Below, one piece after another: positions 21,019 through 32,433 of a stretch of DNA of 64,000 bases. Origin of the DNA: Coriolopsis trogii (taxonomy: Eukaryota > Basidiomycota > Agaricomycetes > Polyporales > Polyporaceae); contig JAHYIO010000033.1 of the NCBI GenBank assembly GCA_020543525.1, positions 1,612,001-1,676,000 on the forward strand. Direction: 5' to 3'. The stretch's first letter is position 1; every line of letters begins with the position of its first letter. Made by a program: the position numbers and the translations under genes. The notes below the pieces were generated by a model. It was given only the letters and a program-made list of their open reading frames with translations, made no database searches and was not told where the DNA came from.

Positions 21019-22452
21019 TTATATCGTTCTCTGTATGGCCGAGGTGAATGACTTCGTGAGCAAAGAGGGCTCGGGTGAGGTAGCATCCGTGCGACGAACC
21101 TTGACCATAGCCCACTGGATGATGAGCTGCTTTATGCGCTCCTGGAGGCTCGTCTTGCATTGTTCGCACGCGATCTGGTCCGCAAGAGGGTTCAGTACCT
21201 CCGTGAGCGTGCCGGCAGTCATGTCTTGAATGGCAGCACAGAGAAAGATGTCAGCACACAGTCCTGAGCAGAAATTAGCACAGAAGAGTGACACGGCGGG
21301 CATCCCGACGCTTCGAAAAACCATCGCAGGGCGAAGGATTGTGCCAGAGGGAATAACATAAGAATAGCCTTCATGAGTGAGCTCGCTTGCGAACCAGGCG
21401 TGCCTTCCGCCACACCTTCGGTTGGTCATATGTAGTACTCATCTTCTCGGGATGCCCGACATGCATACATGTCGCTTTATTGTGCGGACGCTTACCAGGA
21501 CGCGCATCCCAAGCGAGGTACGCAGACGCCAACGCCCACGCCCTCGTCAGCCTTTTCTGGTCCGCAAAATCGCACGTCGGCGTGGGCGCGTGCGGATGGG
21601 GCGGCTGCACGAGCAGCCTCTTGAGCGCCTCCATGCGCCCGAGGTGGAGGAAGATGAGCCGTTTGGTGTACAGGGGCCCGATGCGGAGGAGGACGTCGTC
21701 CGGGAGCGTGCGGAGCGGGTGCGAGAGCAGGTGGCTGGAGACGGGTACGGCGAGGTCGTGTAGGTCGTGCTTGGCCGCGAGCGCGTAGACGGCGAGGGGG
21801 TGGAGGGGCGCGTGGGCGAGGAGGAGGGCGTAGAGCGGGGTTAAGGGGGCGACGTGCTTTTTGGGGTCGATGCCGTAGGCGGGGAATGCGTCGACGGCTG
21901 CAACGAGGGTATCGATGGTGGGCAAGTAGGGGGCACAGGAGAGGCCGTAGACAGCGTGTAGCAAGACGTTGAACACTGTTGAGGACTCTGGGACTCGTAT
22001 GGCAGGGCCGCTGCTGAATGCATGCGCAGCGCTACTTCCCTGGCCATCGGGATCGTGGTCAGTCACTTTGTGAGGAACAAGTTTGTTGAAGCCGTTCGTA
22101 GACTCGGACAGGATTTGGGCAGAATGTGCGCAGAAGTAGACTTTGTCGGATGTGAGGAAGGTGAGGTCTGGTGGATTCGGTAGCAGACTAGCGCCAAGAT
22201 GGAAGGTTGTCGATACGGAGACGACCACACCTTCCTGTGCTGGTTCATTGGATTCTTCCCGGAGCCTCCCTGGAGTCTGACCACCCGAGTCTGAAGGCTA
22301 ACACGTCAAGACAAGTTTAGCGCGTGCCTGGGATGAAAAGGGGTCATACGTACTGGAGGTGTGGGTAGCGGCGGTCTAACAAAGGACTCATCATGCGGCT
22401 CCGGCGAGAAGAACTCGATGGACGTGTCCGACGGGGTTTTCAGAGGAGGCAT
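21019..22452 (-). CDS. BTB/POZ domain protein (copy 2)
   Basis: A 345-residue BTB protein, exons 22452-22354, 22297-21496, 21224-21100 and 21030-21019; all phases agree. The N-terminal exon (MPPLKTPSDTSIEFFSPEPH) is Pro/Ser-rich and longer than in the copy at 9233. The BTB fold starts VSTTFHLGASLLPNPPDLTF and continues KVYFCAHSAQILSES and VFNVLLHAVYGLSCAPYLPT. The helical C-terminal part includes YALAAKHDLHDLAVPVSSHL and LGRMEALKRLLVQPPHPHAP. The third exon has a Cys-X2-Cys pair (CEQCKT) in the same place as copy 1, then IKQLIIQWAMVK. The final exon adds only RTI and the stop. Shared intron positions show common descent of the two genes. The last microexon is inferred from an acceptor (atacag) and could be replaced by intron retention, ending at the same stop. 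Confidence 0.85.
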
Positions 22453-23264
22453 ATGGAGGGAGGTGCGATAGAGGCCTGGAACTGGGGAATGAGATAAAGG
22501 GACACATTAAGTATACAGCACGGCTCGGAAATGGCGCGCCCAACAGTTCTTGCGTTGGAGTGATCTACGTCCCCGGGTTCACTATGTTTCTGACAATGGT
22601 GAGGACAAGTTCAACGAGGGCACACCTCGCATGATACCTAGCTTCATCCAGACCCTGCACAAGTATCTTGCTCCCTCCCTTACGATGCTCGTCCAAGGAC
22701 TTTAGGTTGCTCGCGAGCGCCGAGGGGCAGCAACGCTTTGCGGCTTGCCAACGAAACAAGATCCACTTGAGGCTCCTTGGACGATGCGTCGTCCATGACG
22801 TCACACCATCTCTTTTCAGCAACACATTCCTACTTCTGGCGGCAGATAAGTGTACAGGCGGCAAAGAGAGATGCCGCATGCGCATCATCGACTAGCCCAG
22901 ATGCTGTCATGTTGATTGTCGTGTCAATTCCGCAGAGAAGCATGATCATCCACTGGCAACAAACTTTCAGCGAGTGATACGTACGCCGCCTAGGAAGCAG
23001 CCTCACCCGGTAGCCGGAACAAACAGAGCCTCTTGCGCAGCCTCAGCACAGAGGGAAAAGGTGGCGTTTGTCTCTATGACGCATTAGCAGTCGCCGGTCA
23101 GATCGAAGTCTACACAAGGACGTTCCGGATAGAGGCTTGACCTTGGTCCGCGTAAGATTGTGGTACCGGTGCGCCGGACCCATCGTCAGGAAATACATGT
23201 GAGATGCACACTCTCGGAGCAAACTTCACGGTACGCCGGCCGCGGTCCAGCGAGCGTGTACAAA
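22453..23264. other. Intergenic, no gene recognised
   Basis: About 800 bases between the BTB start and the lipase stop. Short frames on both strands show no known motif. Part of it is probably the BTB promoter and the lipase 3' region. Confidence 0.4.
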
Positions 23265-24411
23265 TCACTTGCATCCCATTATGACCCCGTTATACGGTCC
23301 GTCATGGTCGCCCTCGTCTCCAGCAAAGATGCTGTCGACGTCCCCGACCGTGCAGCCCTCGTCCGTGTTGTCCTGCCCCGGGCACGCGAGCCACGCGCCC
23401 GAGTCCTGGATATGGATCTCCCCCGACGGATGGTGGAAGTCCAGGAAGCGGCCTGGGAGTATCGGGATCGGGTCCTCGCGGTTGTTGATGTGCGTGACGG
23501 AAGCGATGGCGCCGTGTGCGTCGACGTAATCTGCGAACTCTTGGTTTCCGACGCGGGGGAGGCCGTACCCGACGAAGGTGACCTTGAGGTTGGGTATATG
23601 CAAGGACAGGTAGACGGTGTGCAGGAGGGAGATCGCGACGCCTGGCGCGGGGAGGTCAGGATCATGTCCTTGAGGGTGTGATCGGATCGGACTTACCGAG
23701 CGAGTGTCCGGTGAGGAGAACGTTGCGAGTGGCGTACTTCGATATCGCCGTTTGGACCGCCTGCAGCACATCAGATGCGGACCTACATGACGACGGGGGT
23801 GAGCAAGACATCGTGAATATGCGAGCGATCGTAGTCACTTTGAGTGTGCGTTCGCAAAGCCATGATGCGCCTTGACAGAAGAGTCCAAGCCCGGAAAGAG
23901 CGTGGCGTCTAAGTTGACCAGGGAGATGTCCCCGTCGGTGATGAGAGGCAGTCTGGAAGCGAGTCAGCTTTTCACCATGTGGAATCGATCAATGCAGGTT
24001 ACGTACATCGCCTCGGGCTTCGTTCCCTGGTGCGAGATGACAATGGTCTTCAACGTCGGGTCGTACCCAACGTACCCTTTAGCATTCAGTCAGTCACATA
24101 CACACTAACAGCTAACGCGCAGCCATCAACTCACAGTACTGAACGGTCACGCCATCACCGCCAGACGCAATAGGCACAAAATTTGGGTTCCCGTCGCAGT
24201 TGGCGCCGCAGCTCCATGCAAGTGTCGCTTCAGAGCTGCAGTACCCTGCGCTCGCATAGTACGAGTAAGGCGTAAAGGAAGCAATTTGGGACTGTGGTAC
24301 TGGGGTAGTTGTTTGCCGTGGCTCGACCGGAGCAGGGGCCGCGTATGCGAGGCGAGTGGTGAAGAGAGCGAGGGTGGCGCCCAGCTGCCATATGCGGAGG
24401 AGTGCAGCCAT
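23265..24411 (-). CDS. Secreted class 3 (alpha/beta hydrolase) lipase
   Basis: A secreted triacylglycerol lipase or feruloyl-esterase-like enzyme of the Lipase_3 family. The first exon carries a signal peptide (LLRIWQLGATLALFTTRLAY, then AAPAPVEPR) and a typical mature start ASFTPYSYYASAGYC. Later exons read YVGYDPTLKTIVISHQGT, ITDGDISLVNLDATLFPG, KAHHGFANAHSK and VQTAISKYATRNVLLTGHSL, which completes GHSLG with the next exon. Catalytic residues visible are Ser in GHSLG, Asp in THINNREDPIPILPG and His in HPSGEIHI. The Cys pair in GAWLACPGQDNTDEGC is also usual for the family. The frame ends GVIMGCK at the TGA 23265-23267. Introns have GT/AG ends and agree in phase. A TATA-like element lies about 130 bases upstream. 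Extracellular lipid or ester breakdown is the likely role. Confidence 0.9.
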
Positions 24412-24536
24412 TGGTCAGATAGATGAGGCTCGTAGAACGCGTTTTCCTGGAAGGAGGCGAAGAAGGCGTAGTGCGGTGCACTCGAGTGTCGCGGACCCCA
24501 GAGCGAGTGAGTTGAAGAGGCACGAGGGAGTAGGAG

Positions 24537-24544
24537 TATTTATA
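24537..24544 (-). promoter_or_regulatory. TATA-like box of the lipase gene
   Basis: On the minus strand this reads TATAAATA, about 126 bases before the lipase start codon at 24411. Assigned by position and sequence only. Confidence 0.45.
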
Positions 24545-26308
24545 TGGGGAGATGGGCCTCATGTCGCGATCGCCAGTTGGTATGCGGCTGCTGCTATTGT
24601 CGACGTCGATTGAACGAAGAGCGCGTAGTGGGATCCAGATACAACGCGATCGCCTTGAACTGAATGGAGCGAGAATACGCGATAAAACGAGTAGGAGAAG
24701 CTGTATATCATTTGCCGAGGGTACTCGGGACATGTGGATCATAGCAGCGGGCGGAAGAGCGGCTGATCGTAAGTACTGCACAACTCCGCAAGTCCGAGGC
24801 GCGCATTGCTAGAGTTCTCCATTCTCGTACTTGAACGCCAGATCGGCCATATCTGTGCTATGTTCGAGCCTGTGACTTTGATCAGCAGATGATTCGAACG
24901 TGCACCGATCCACTTACCACAATGCACGGCGGTGATTAGGTGCCAACGGAAGAGTGTCTGGTAAGAGGAGCCCCAGTGAGCCGAAATGGCGACGTCCTTG
25001 ATACGCCGGTAATGCCTTTTACGGCTCAGCGGAAGAAGCACTGATGTTCTGCATGTCTCTGTCCCGATGTGGAGCCCGTCTTGACCAGAGTGAGAGCGCA
25101 TCTGCAGTCGTGCATGTGTCCTAACGTACACATGCAAACCCAGTGGTATGCGCCATATGGGTCCAGATAGCGTTCGCGGCAATAAAAGATGAGACTTATG
25201 GAGATCCGGGCAGGACCCCATGGTGGCCTTTGTGGGAGTAGGCCCGAGCTACGAGATATACCTGTCCATGACATACACGGCGGGTGATTCCTCGTAAAGA
25301 AATTGCAGAGTCCGAAAGGTACATAGCGGGATTCCACCAGTCACAGGCACTGGCTGACAGACGACGACCAGGGATGTCGGCCTTTTCCAAGACTCGCGGT
25401 TGGGGCATAGGGACACGATAATCCGGAGCGAGATATTCTGCTAAACCCGACGCACCTAAGAAGCGTTCGAATTCTACTCCTCAACATACCTATGCCCTTC
25501 GGACGGCCCCAAGAAAGATATTCCTCGCAGGCTTCTTGGCTTTCGGTCGTCGGGATTCGAAGCAAGCTGACGATAGATGGGGTGTGATGACAACACTTTT
25601 TGCACGCGACACTGGCAGCAGAAGAACTATCTTAGGATATCTCAGTACTGGCAGAGGATGAGGGAATGGTGTGTCATGCACAGTCGGATTGAAAATGGGA
25701 GGAGCTGAGGAACAAGAGGGAATTAAAGCCGGCGTATATACGACCGGAGAGCATCGGGCCGACCAATGGTTCACAGACAAGCGCCAGTGTGATGTTTGGG
25801 CGGACTTCGCAGGAACTGGGAGGAAACCACAAGTCACTTTCGGCATGCATGTACATGTCTCTCGCTCGACCTGCAAGGTGTGTGGCTTCTCTTGAAATAC
25901 TCTCTTATGAACTAACCTGCTGCATTTGGACTCCTGTGACAGCCAGTTCTTCCAATCGGCGTACGCTTGTCAGGAACCAGATTGGCTGTTCACAACTCAC
26001 TCTTGGTACCGCGCTCTGAACCCTGGTACGAACACGCACATGTTGGCCGGCTGTCAGTTAATCAGAGGCCCACGACGAAGGGAGTGCGCTCGCCGACTCA
26101 TTCTATAGCCAACATACAGCTGACGGCGGGGCAGTAGCACCCTGGGGGCGTCGATCACAGGTTCATACGCTCCTGCGGACTTGCGGTAGCCCAGGCCAGG
26201 AGCTCCGTCGCTGTCTCAGAATGGAGTGTCAATTGCCCGATAAGTCAAGTTGTCCGTCACCGTCAACCTCTTCACCACTGACATTGTGCTTCTTCTCGGC
26301 CGCAAGCG

Positions 26309-26316
26309 TATATAAG
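26309..26316 (+). promoter_or_regulatory. TATA-like box of the His/Asp-rich secreted protein gene
   Basis: TATATAAG lies about 195 bases before the ATG at 26510. C/T-rich sequence follows, as is common around fungal transcription starts. Confidence 0.45.
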
Positions 26317-26509
26317 ACTCGGCGTGGTTCGGATTGCCGCCATCCCCTTCTTCCCCTTCCACCGTCATCTTTGCTTTCGAGACCCCGGTGGTCTTTGCTG
26401 TCCTAGTTTTCGTCGCTTTCGACTGAACCCACGACCGTGTCGTGCACAGCACCTATAAACCCACCTTTACCGCGCATATAGCCGTCTCGTCAACTCATCT
26501 GATTCCACG

Positions 26510-28968
26510 ATGGTTGCCCTCTCCCCTCGCTTCACTCTTCTCGCCGTTCTTGCGTCCATGGCGGCGGTCTCGAGTGTCCCTATTTCGGTGAACGCCGCGG
26601 CAATCCAGGTCGACAGGTTGAAGGATACAGGCATCCTCGCTGCTCGTCATTCCTCCCACCAGCACACAGTGGAGGTAGGCGGTAGCAGGGACAGGGTCTC
26701 GGACGATACCGACGACTCAGACACTTCGGATGGCGCGGAGACTTCGTCGTCCTCACGACATGCGCACACTCCAGTCACTCGAACCACAAGCACGAGATCC
26801 ACTAGGGTCGCGACGGCTACGGTGAGGCCCCCGAAGACAGCTTCCACACGACCGCGGCCGCGTCGCTCGCAGCCCGTCGTTCCTCTTCCAGCGCAGATGT
26901 TCAAGAGCAAGGAGAGGGAAGCGGCCGAACCTTCGCCCAAGCACGCAGTAAGTCTATTTCATGCTTGTGAGTGTGATCGCGTTTGAACAAGAGATGCCAG
27001 CGGGACAACTGGTCAATGGACCCCATATCGCGCATGAGGAGTCTCTGGGTTGGTACACGTGGACTGTCCACCCGCGAAAGCGGCATCAACGATGGCAACA
27101 TGGCGACCCCTCAGCTCGAAACGCGTCATCATCACCACCACCATGACCATGATCGTCATAATCATGAGAAGGTGATTGTGACAGGGGACCACGACCGTGT
27201 CGATACGCGCAGACGAACGGAGCTCAGCGCTCGCTCACCGCACCATAGCCACGAAGGCCATCGGCATAGAAAGCTCACAGGAGAACATGAAGATCACAAT
27301 CGGCATTCCTCCGTTGATCATGCTTCATCAGCCTTTCTCTCCGCTCGGCACCACGATCACCACGACCACCATGACCACCATGACCACTTCGATAAGGTTG
27401 TCGTCTCGGGAGACCGCGACCATGTGAAGCTCGACCGACGGCAGCATGGGAGGTCACGCAGCCCTATACTCATCTCTGGCAATAGAGGGGGCACATACAT
27501 GGTATCCCCGGAGAAGGCGTCCTCCAGTGTGCCTGCTTCGATCATCAGCGCCGCGATGAATTTGAATGTTAGGCGTGACGGACAATTCAATGGAGTACCG
27601 GGATCCATCGATATAGTGGTATGTGTTCGAATGTCAAGGATAGGAGGCAAGCTGACGATGAACTAGGAGACGGACTCGCCTGAGGGGCAGAAAATCGCAT
27701 CACTCGTCGCGGAAGGACACCCGAGCGACTCTTCGTTCGTACTCAATGCGTCCGATACGAACCATACCCAGATCTTCCTCGTCCCGAGTGCCTCGTCATC
27801 GGATGCGTCAGACACTCGCTTCATCAAATCGACTATGCAGATGTTAGTATTCGACGCTCAACGTGCACGAATGACGAACTACTGTGCGACGTTCGACGCT
27901 CGCCCTAGTGCTCCTGCCCCCATGACGATGGAACCTTGCACTAATGGAGATTCCGAGGGCGACGAGCACAAGAGCCAGGCTTTCGCATACGATCCTAGCA
28001 CTGGCATGATACGTCCTATGTGGGACGAGCAAGAGGACAGCAGCAGCACCGAAGATGGGACTGCCCCTGATAGCGAGGTCGACGACAACGATGGCACCGT
28101 CTCTGACGCCCCGACTTCGACCTCTACTGGTGCTATCAACTCGACCACTACTGGGGCAACGGAGCCGATGACCACTGGAGCAACGATCTCGACATCTACC
28201 GTCAGTACAAGCTCCTCGATTGCGGATACTACCGCGGCGCCTATGCCAAACGACATAGCTTCAGTCACAAGCTTTGAGCAAGAAGCTCTCGCCGAGCAGT
28301 TCGGCGATGCGACCCAGCCACCCATGCGCGCCGACCTGACTCGTACTTTTGCGGGGCAAGCCATGGACAAAGCTCAGAACGTGACGTTGTTCTTCACCCC
28401 CGCCGCTCCGGTGGTAGCATACCATGTGGACCAAGGCAAAGTTGCTGTTGCGCCTATCGACTCGTCTTTCGATGCTACGACCTCTTCTTCTGGTATGGAC
28501 TCTATCTCGACCTCAGTAACGGGCTCTACAACATCGACGACGGATATCGCAGACTCGGTCACTACTACGGCTACGTCTGGGTCTTCTTCCGCATCTGCTG
28601 ACTTCTCGACTTCAATCACTCCGGACTCATTGACCATGACCACGGACCTATCGACAACTTCGGACACCGCAATCACGTCTTCCACGGCAACGGCGACGTC
28701 CTCGGATACTGTAACGCCTACTTCAGACGTTCCAACAGTTACCCCCTCGGCAATGAGCACAGTTACCGATGGCACTATGGAGAGTATGTCGATGACCCCT
28801 CCGGCGCTCGAACTCAAGGTGTACAATCCGTACCTGAACGCCTCTTCCACGTCGTCGACCACACCGTCGTCATACTCTACGACTCTTCTCTCGTCAAGCG
28901 TGGACTCGAGTGCGACGTCGGTTTCTTCCTCTGCAACGTCGAGCATGATGCCTGTCAGCTCGGCTTGA
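26510..28968 (+). CDS. Secreted Ser/Thr-rich protein with His/Asp-rich repeats
   Basis: A predicted secreted protein of about 785 residues. Exons: 26510-26947, about 27001-27618 (an acceptor at 26991 would add three codons), and 27667-28968. The N-terminus MVALSPRFTLLAVLASMAAV is a signal peptide. A motif recurs three times: HTVEVGGSRDRV, then HEKVIVTGDHDRVDTRRR after a His/Asp run, then FDKVVVSGDRDHVKLDRR after another (HHDHHDHHDHHDH). These His/Asp clusters could bind Zn, Cu or Ni; that is inference. The third exon starts with a globular part, including MLVFDAQRARMTNYCATFDA, TMEPCTNGD and KSQAFAYDPSTGMIRPMW, then a long Ser/Thr-rich tail likely to be O-glycosylated. A second folded patch (ALAEQFGDATQPP, NVTLFFTPAAPVVAYHVDQG) interrupts it. 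No GPI signal is obvious at the C-terminus. Family unknown to me beyond general resemblance to fungal mucin-like proteins. Confidence 0.75.
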
Positions 28969-29204
28969 TATAGGTGGACATGATTGGATGACTTGCTATT
29001 CCTGTAAAGGCCTGGGTACATAAACTATTTATTGTGATTCAATATGATTTTTTACGGCGGTGGACATTCGGTGTGATTGAATGGCGAAGAACGGAAGTAT
29101 GAGGACCAAGCAGAAACCTCGCCAGCGCCAGCTAGTCGCACCCGCGAGAGGAACAAATCACAATACCCAGCCCGTTGGCTTTCCTGACTCGACAGATAAG
29201 ATGT

Positions 29205-29226
29205 CCCCTTCGGGGTGACATACGAA

Positions 29227-29257
<31 letters not shown>

Positions 29258-29313
29258 GGCCCCTGCACAAGGATGACACGCTTTCCCGGAGTGGTAGACC
29301 TACGGGTCTCAAT
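29205..29313 (+). ncRNA. U6 spliceosomal snRNA
   Basis: The conserved U6 core is present almost base for base: ATTGGAACGATACAGAGAAG, then ATTAGCATGGCCCCTGCACA and AGGATGACACG. This holds the ACAGAGA box that contacts the 5' splice site and the AGC triad with the internal stem-loop. A 5' hairpin (GTCCCC-TTCG-GGGTGAC) begins at 29205, as in other U6 genes. The 3' part after 29280 is less conserved. A T-rich stretch at about 29314-29324 (TATTTATTTT) may serve as the RNA polymerase III terminator, so the exact 3' end is uncertain by about ten bases. No internal intron is seen. Expected to be transcribed by polymerase III. Confidence 0.92.
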
Positions 29314-29559
29314 ATTTATTTTGTGCAGATCTAGAGGGCATAGAGGCGTCTATTGGCGCGCGCGAGAAATACGCTAGGCGCGTCTTGGACATCGTTCCAC
29401 TTGGCCTCTTTACGGAACGACGATGTGCATACGACTTTCCTCCGCTCATGCCATTCTCACTGTGGCCAGTATTTGGCTTATGATTCCTCAATCCTCTCAA
29501 CTAGACGATCGTCTGTCGCTCACTGCCCATCGTCAGTGCTTGTTCTTAACGCCTCCTCT

Positions 29560-32258
29560 ATGATGTCTTCCTATGCGCCGCTCGACTTACCTATATCCGG
29601 TGATTTGCCGTTCACCGACTATGCCCGCTGGCGACTACGTGTCTCTGAGGATGGAGACCACACGTGGCATTACCTTCGTACCGACGAGGAATGTGCCTCT
29701 TGGCCCCAGAGCGATTGTGACAAGTACTGGCTTGGAATTCCCCTCGGTCTCCCGGAGCTGCCTACGCCGAAGAATGCGCTCGACGCCGCGCGGAACGGAT
29801 TCAGATTCTTTCAGCACCTGCAGACCGAGGATGGGCACTGGCCGGGAGAGTATGGAGGTCCGATGTTTCTCATCCCGGGCCTTGTCATCGGCTCGTACGT
29901 CACGGGCATGCCATTCAAACACGAGGAAAGGCTGGAGATGATCCGCTACTTGTTCAACCACGCGAATGAGGACGGTGGTTGGGGAATGTGAGTGTCGCTA
30001 TGGCTATAGAGCGTTCCAGAGTGCGTACTGAGCTTGCTATGCGCTCAGTCACATCGAAGGCCCCAGCACGGTCTTCGGTACTGCACTTAACTACTGTGCC
30101 ATGCGTATCCTTGGCGTGAAGCCTGACCATCCTGTTGCTGTCAAAGCCCGCGCGTGTCTGCACAAGTTTGGTGGCGCGCTCGGTGCGCCGTCCTGGGGCA
30201 AGTTCTGGCTCTCTATCTTGAATGTGTACGATTGGGAAGGGAACCACCCCGTGCCCGCGGAGCTCTGGTGAGTTCTCCTATCCAAAAAGCATCAAATAAT
30301 GTGTTTCATGTGTCCGCGATAGGTTGCTGCCTGACTGGGTTCCTATCCACCCGCATAGATGGTGGATCCACACGCGGAATGTGTACATTCCAATGGGTTA
30401 CTTGTATGGCGTTCGCTTCAAAATGGAGGAGACAGCTCTCGTCTTGGCCCTCCGCGAGGTGAGCATTTCCGTTGTGCGCACTCACTACCAGATACCAATT
30501 ACAGTTAGCAGCCCAATTAACGACCTGTTCACAGGAACTCTATACCCAGGATTATCATTCGATAGATTGGCCAGCGCAGCGCAGCTATGTTCACGAAGCC
30601 GACCTCTACGTTCCACACACGTACCTCTTGGAAGGCCTCTACAAGATCTTGGGGGTCTACGAGAGCTGCGCATTCCCGCCCATTCGCCGCGCCGCCATCA
30701 GACGCTCATACGAGCTCGTCGTGCTCGAAGACGAGAACACGGACTGCCAGGATCTCGGGCCGGTGAACAAGATGATGAACCAGATCGTCCGTTTCCATGT
30801 CGAAGGTCGCGAGTCCCCGTCGTACAAGAAGCATCTCGAGCGCCGACACGACTTCATGTGGATGGGCGCGGAGGGCATGATGATGTGTGGCACGAACGGC
30901 TCGCAGCTTTGGGACATCGGATTCATGGCGCAGGCCCTCATCGAGACGGGGCTGGGTGAGGAGGACGAGTTCCGGGACAGCTTGATCAGGGTGCTGCAGT
31001 GGCTCGATAAGTGCCAGATCAGGGAGAACCCGAAGCACTACGAGAGCGCATATAGGCATGCAACTAAGGGCGCTTGGCCGTTTAGTACGCGGACGCAGGG
31101 CTACACGGTTAGCGATTGCACAGGTGAGGGTCTGAAGGCCGTCTTGTATATTCAGGAGCATGTGAAGTGAGTGGTAACATTGTACGTCTTTGGCTGGTTG
31201 CTCATGTTGTTCTGCTGTAGGGGTGCGCCGAAGTTGATCTCAGAGAGGAGGTTGTGCGATGCGGTAGACATCCTCTTAAGTCTCCAAAATACCGATGGCG
31301 GGTTCGCCAGCTACGAACTCATCCGTGCACCACTGTGCATGGAGCTCATCAATCCTGCCGAAGTGTTCGGTATGGCTCCCTTCTTTGAGAGTCCAGACGG
31401 AAGCCTTCATTTTGCATGAGCTTATAGGAAACATCATGACGGAGGTCAACTACCCCGAGTGCACTACGTCCGTCATCACGGCGCTGTCGATCTTCCGGAA
31501 ACATTACCCTACCTACCGCACAAAGGACATCGAGTGAGTTTTCCGTATTATCTTCTCTGCAAATCACTCTAACGTTCATGTTCCTAGACGGACCATTACG
31601 AAGGCTGTCGACTACTTGCACAAGGCGCAGCTGCCTGAGGGACCGTGGTTCGGCTCTTGGGGCATCTGCTTCACATACGCGACCCAATTCGCGCTCGAAT
31701 CCCTCGCCCTTGTCGGAGAGTCGTACGCGAACAGTGCCGCCGTGCGCAAGGCGTGTGACTTCCTCCTCAGCAAGCAGCGCGCCGATGGTGGCTGGGGCGA
31801 GACCTACAAGGTGCGTTCGCCCTCGCTGTCTCCCGGACTTTCGATGCCAGGGAAGGCTGAAAAATCGGGTGTATGTATGCAGGCATGTGAGGTGACGCGT
31901 TGGGTCGAGCACGAGCAGACGCAGGTCGTGCAGACGTGCTGGGCGGCGATGGCGCTCATGTATGCGAATTACCCGCATCCGGAACCGATCGAGAAGGCAG
32001 TCAAGCTCGTCATGTCCCGCCAGCGGCCGGTGAGTTGGCTTTGCACCGGTTGGCTGGTCTTGGGGCTGGTGCTGAAGCGGGTGCATCTGTCTCGTCTAGG
32101 ACGGCTCGTGGCCTCAGGAGGCGATCGAAGGCGTGTTCAACAAAAACGTCGCCATCTCTTATCCGAACTTCAAGTTTGAGTTCACGATTTGGATGTTGGG
32201 GCGTGCGCATCGCTACCTCGAAGAGCTCAAGCTCAAGAGCAAGAACTTGACGCAATGA
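29560..32258 (+). CDS. ERG7: Lanosterol synthase (oxidosqualene cyclase)
   Basis: Lanosterol synthase cyclises 2,3-oxidosqualene to lanosterol, the first sterol of ergosterol synthesis, at the ER or lipid droplet membrane. In polypores it also feeds triterpenoids. The start [20 protein letters not shown] leads to [19 protein letters not shown]. Family features follow in order: [61 protein letters not shown], the catalytic segment [86 protein letters not shown] and [20 protein letters not shown]. Several QW repeats are visible. The catalytic Asp is present; the usual DCTAE reads DCTGE here. The gene has about nine short introns with consistent phases and ends at TGA 32256-32258. Length is normal for the family. 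Confidence 0.95.
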
Positions 32259-32433
32259 AGGATGGGAAACCATTTTTTGAGTTATCACATCCACTCACAC
32301 CGGACAATGTGTTGCTTCGATACCTAGTGATCTGAGTACAATATGACGCTCCTGGTCAAGCTCTGCTGACTGGATCCTCTGAACAACATCCAGCTGAGTA
32401 CATCGACAGCAAAATCTCGATCAGCAAGGCACA

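Larger units (their letters stand above)
24412..26509. other. 2.1-kb stretch with unassigned minus-strand frames
   Basis: No gene could be identified. Minus-strand segments between about 24809 and 25408 look partly protein-like (for example LEHSTDMADLAFKYENGEL ending at a stop at 24809, joined across a GTAAGT intron to LPDTLPLAPNHRRALW). Several alternative frames are equally possible and no family is recognised. The left end holds the lipase promoter and the right end the promoter of the His/Asp-rich gene. Confidence 0.4.
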
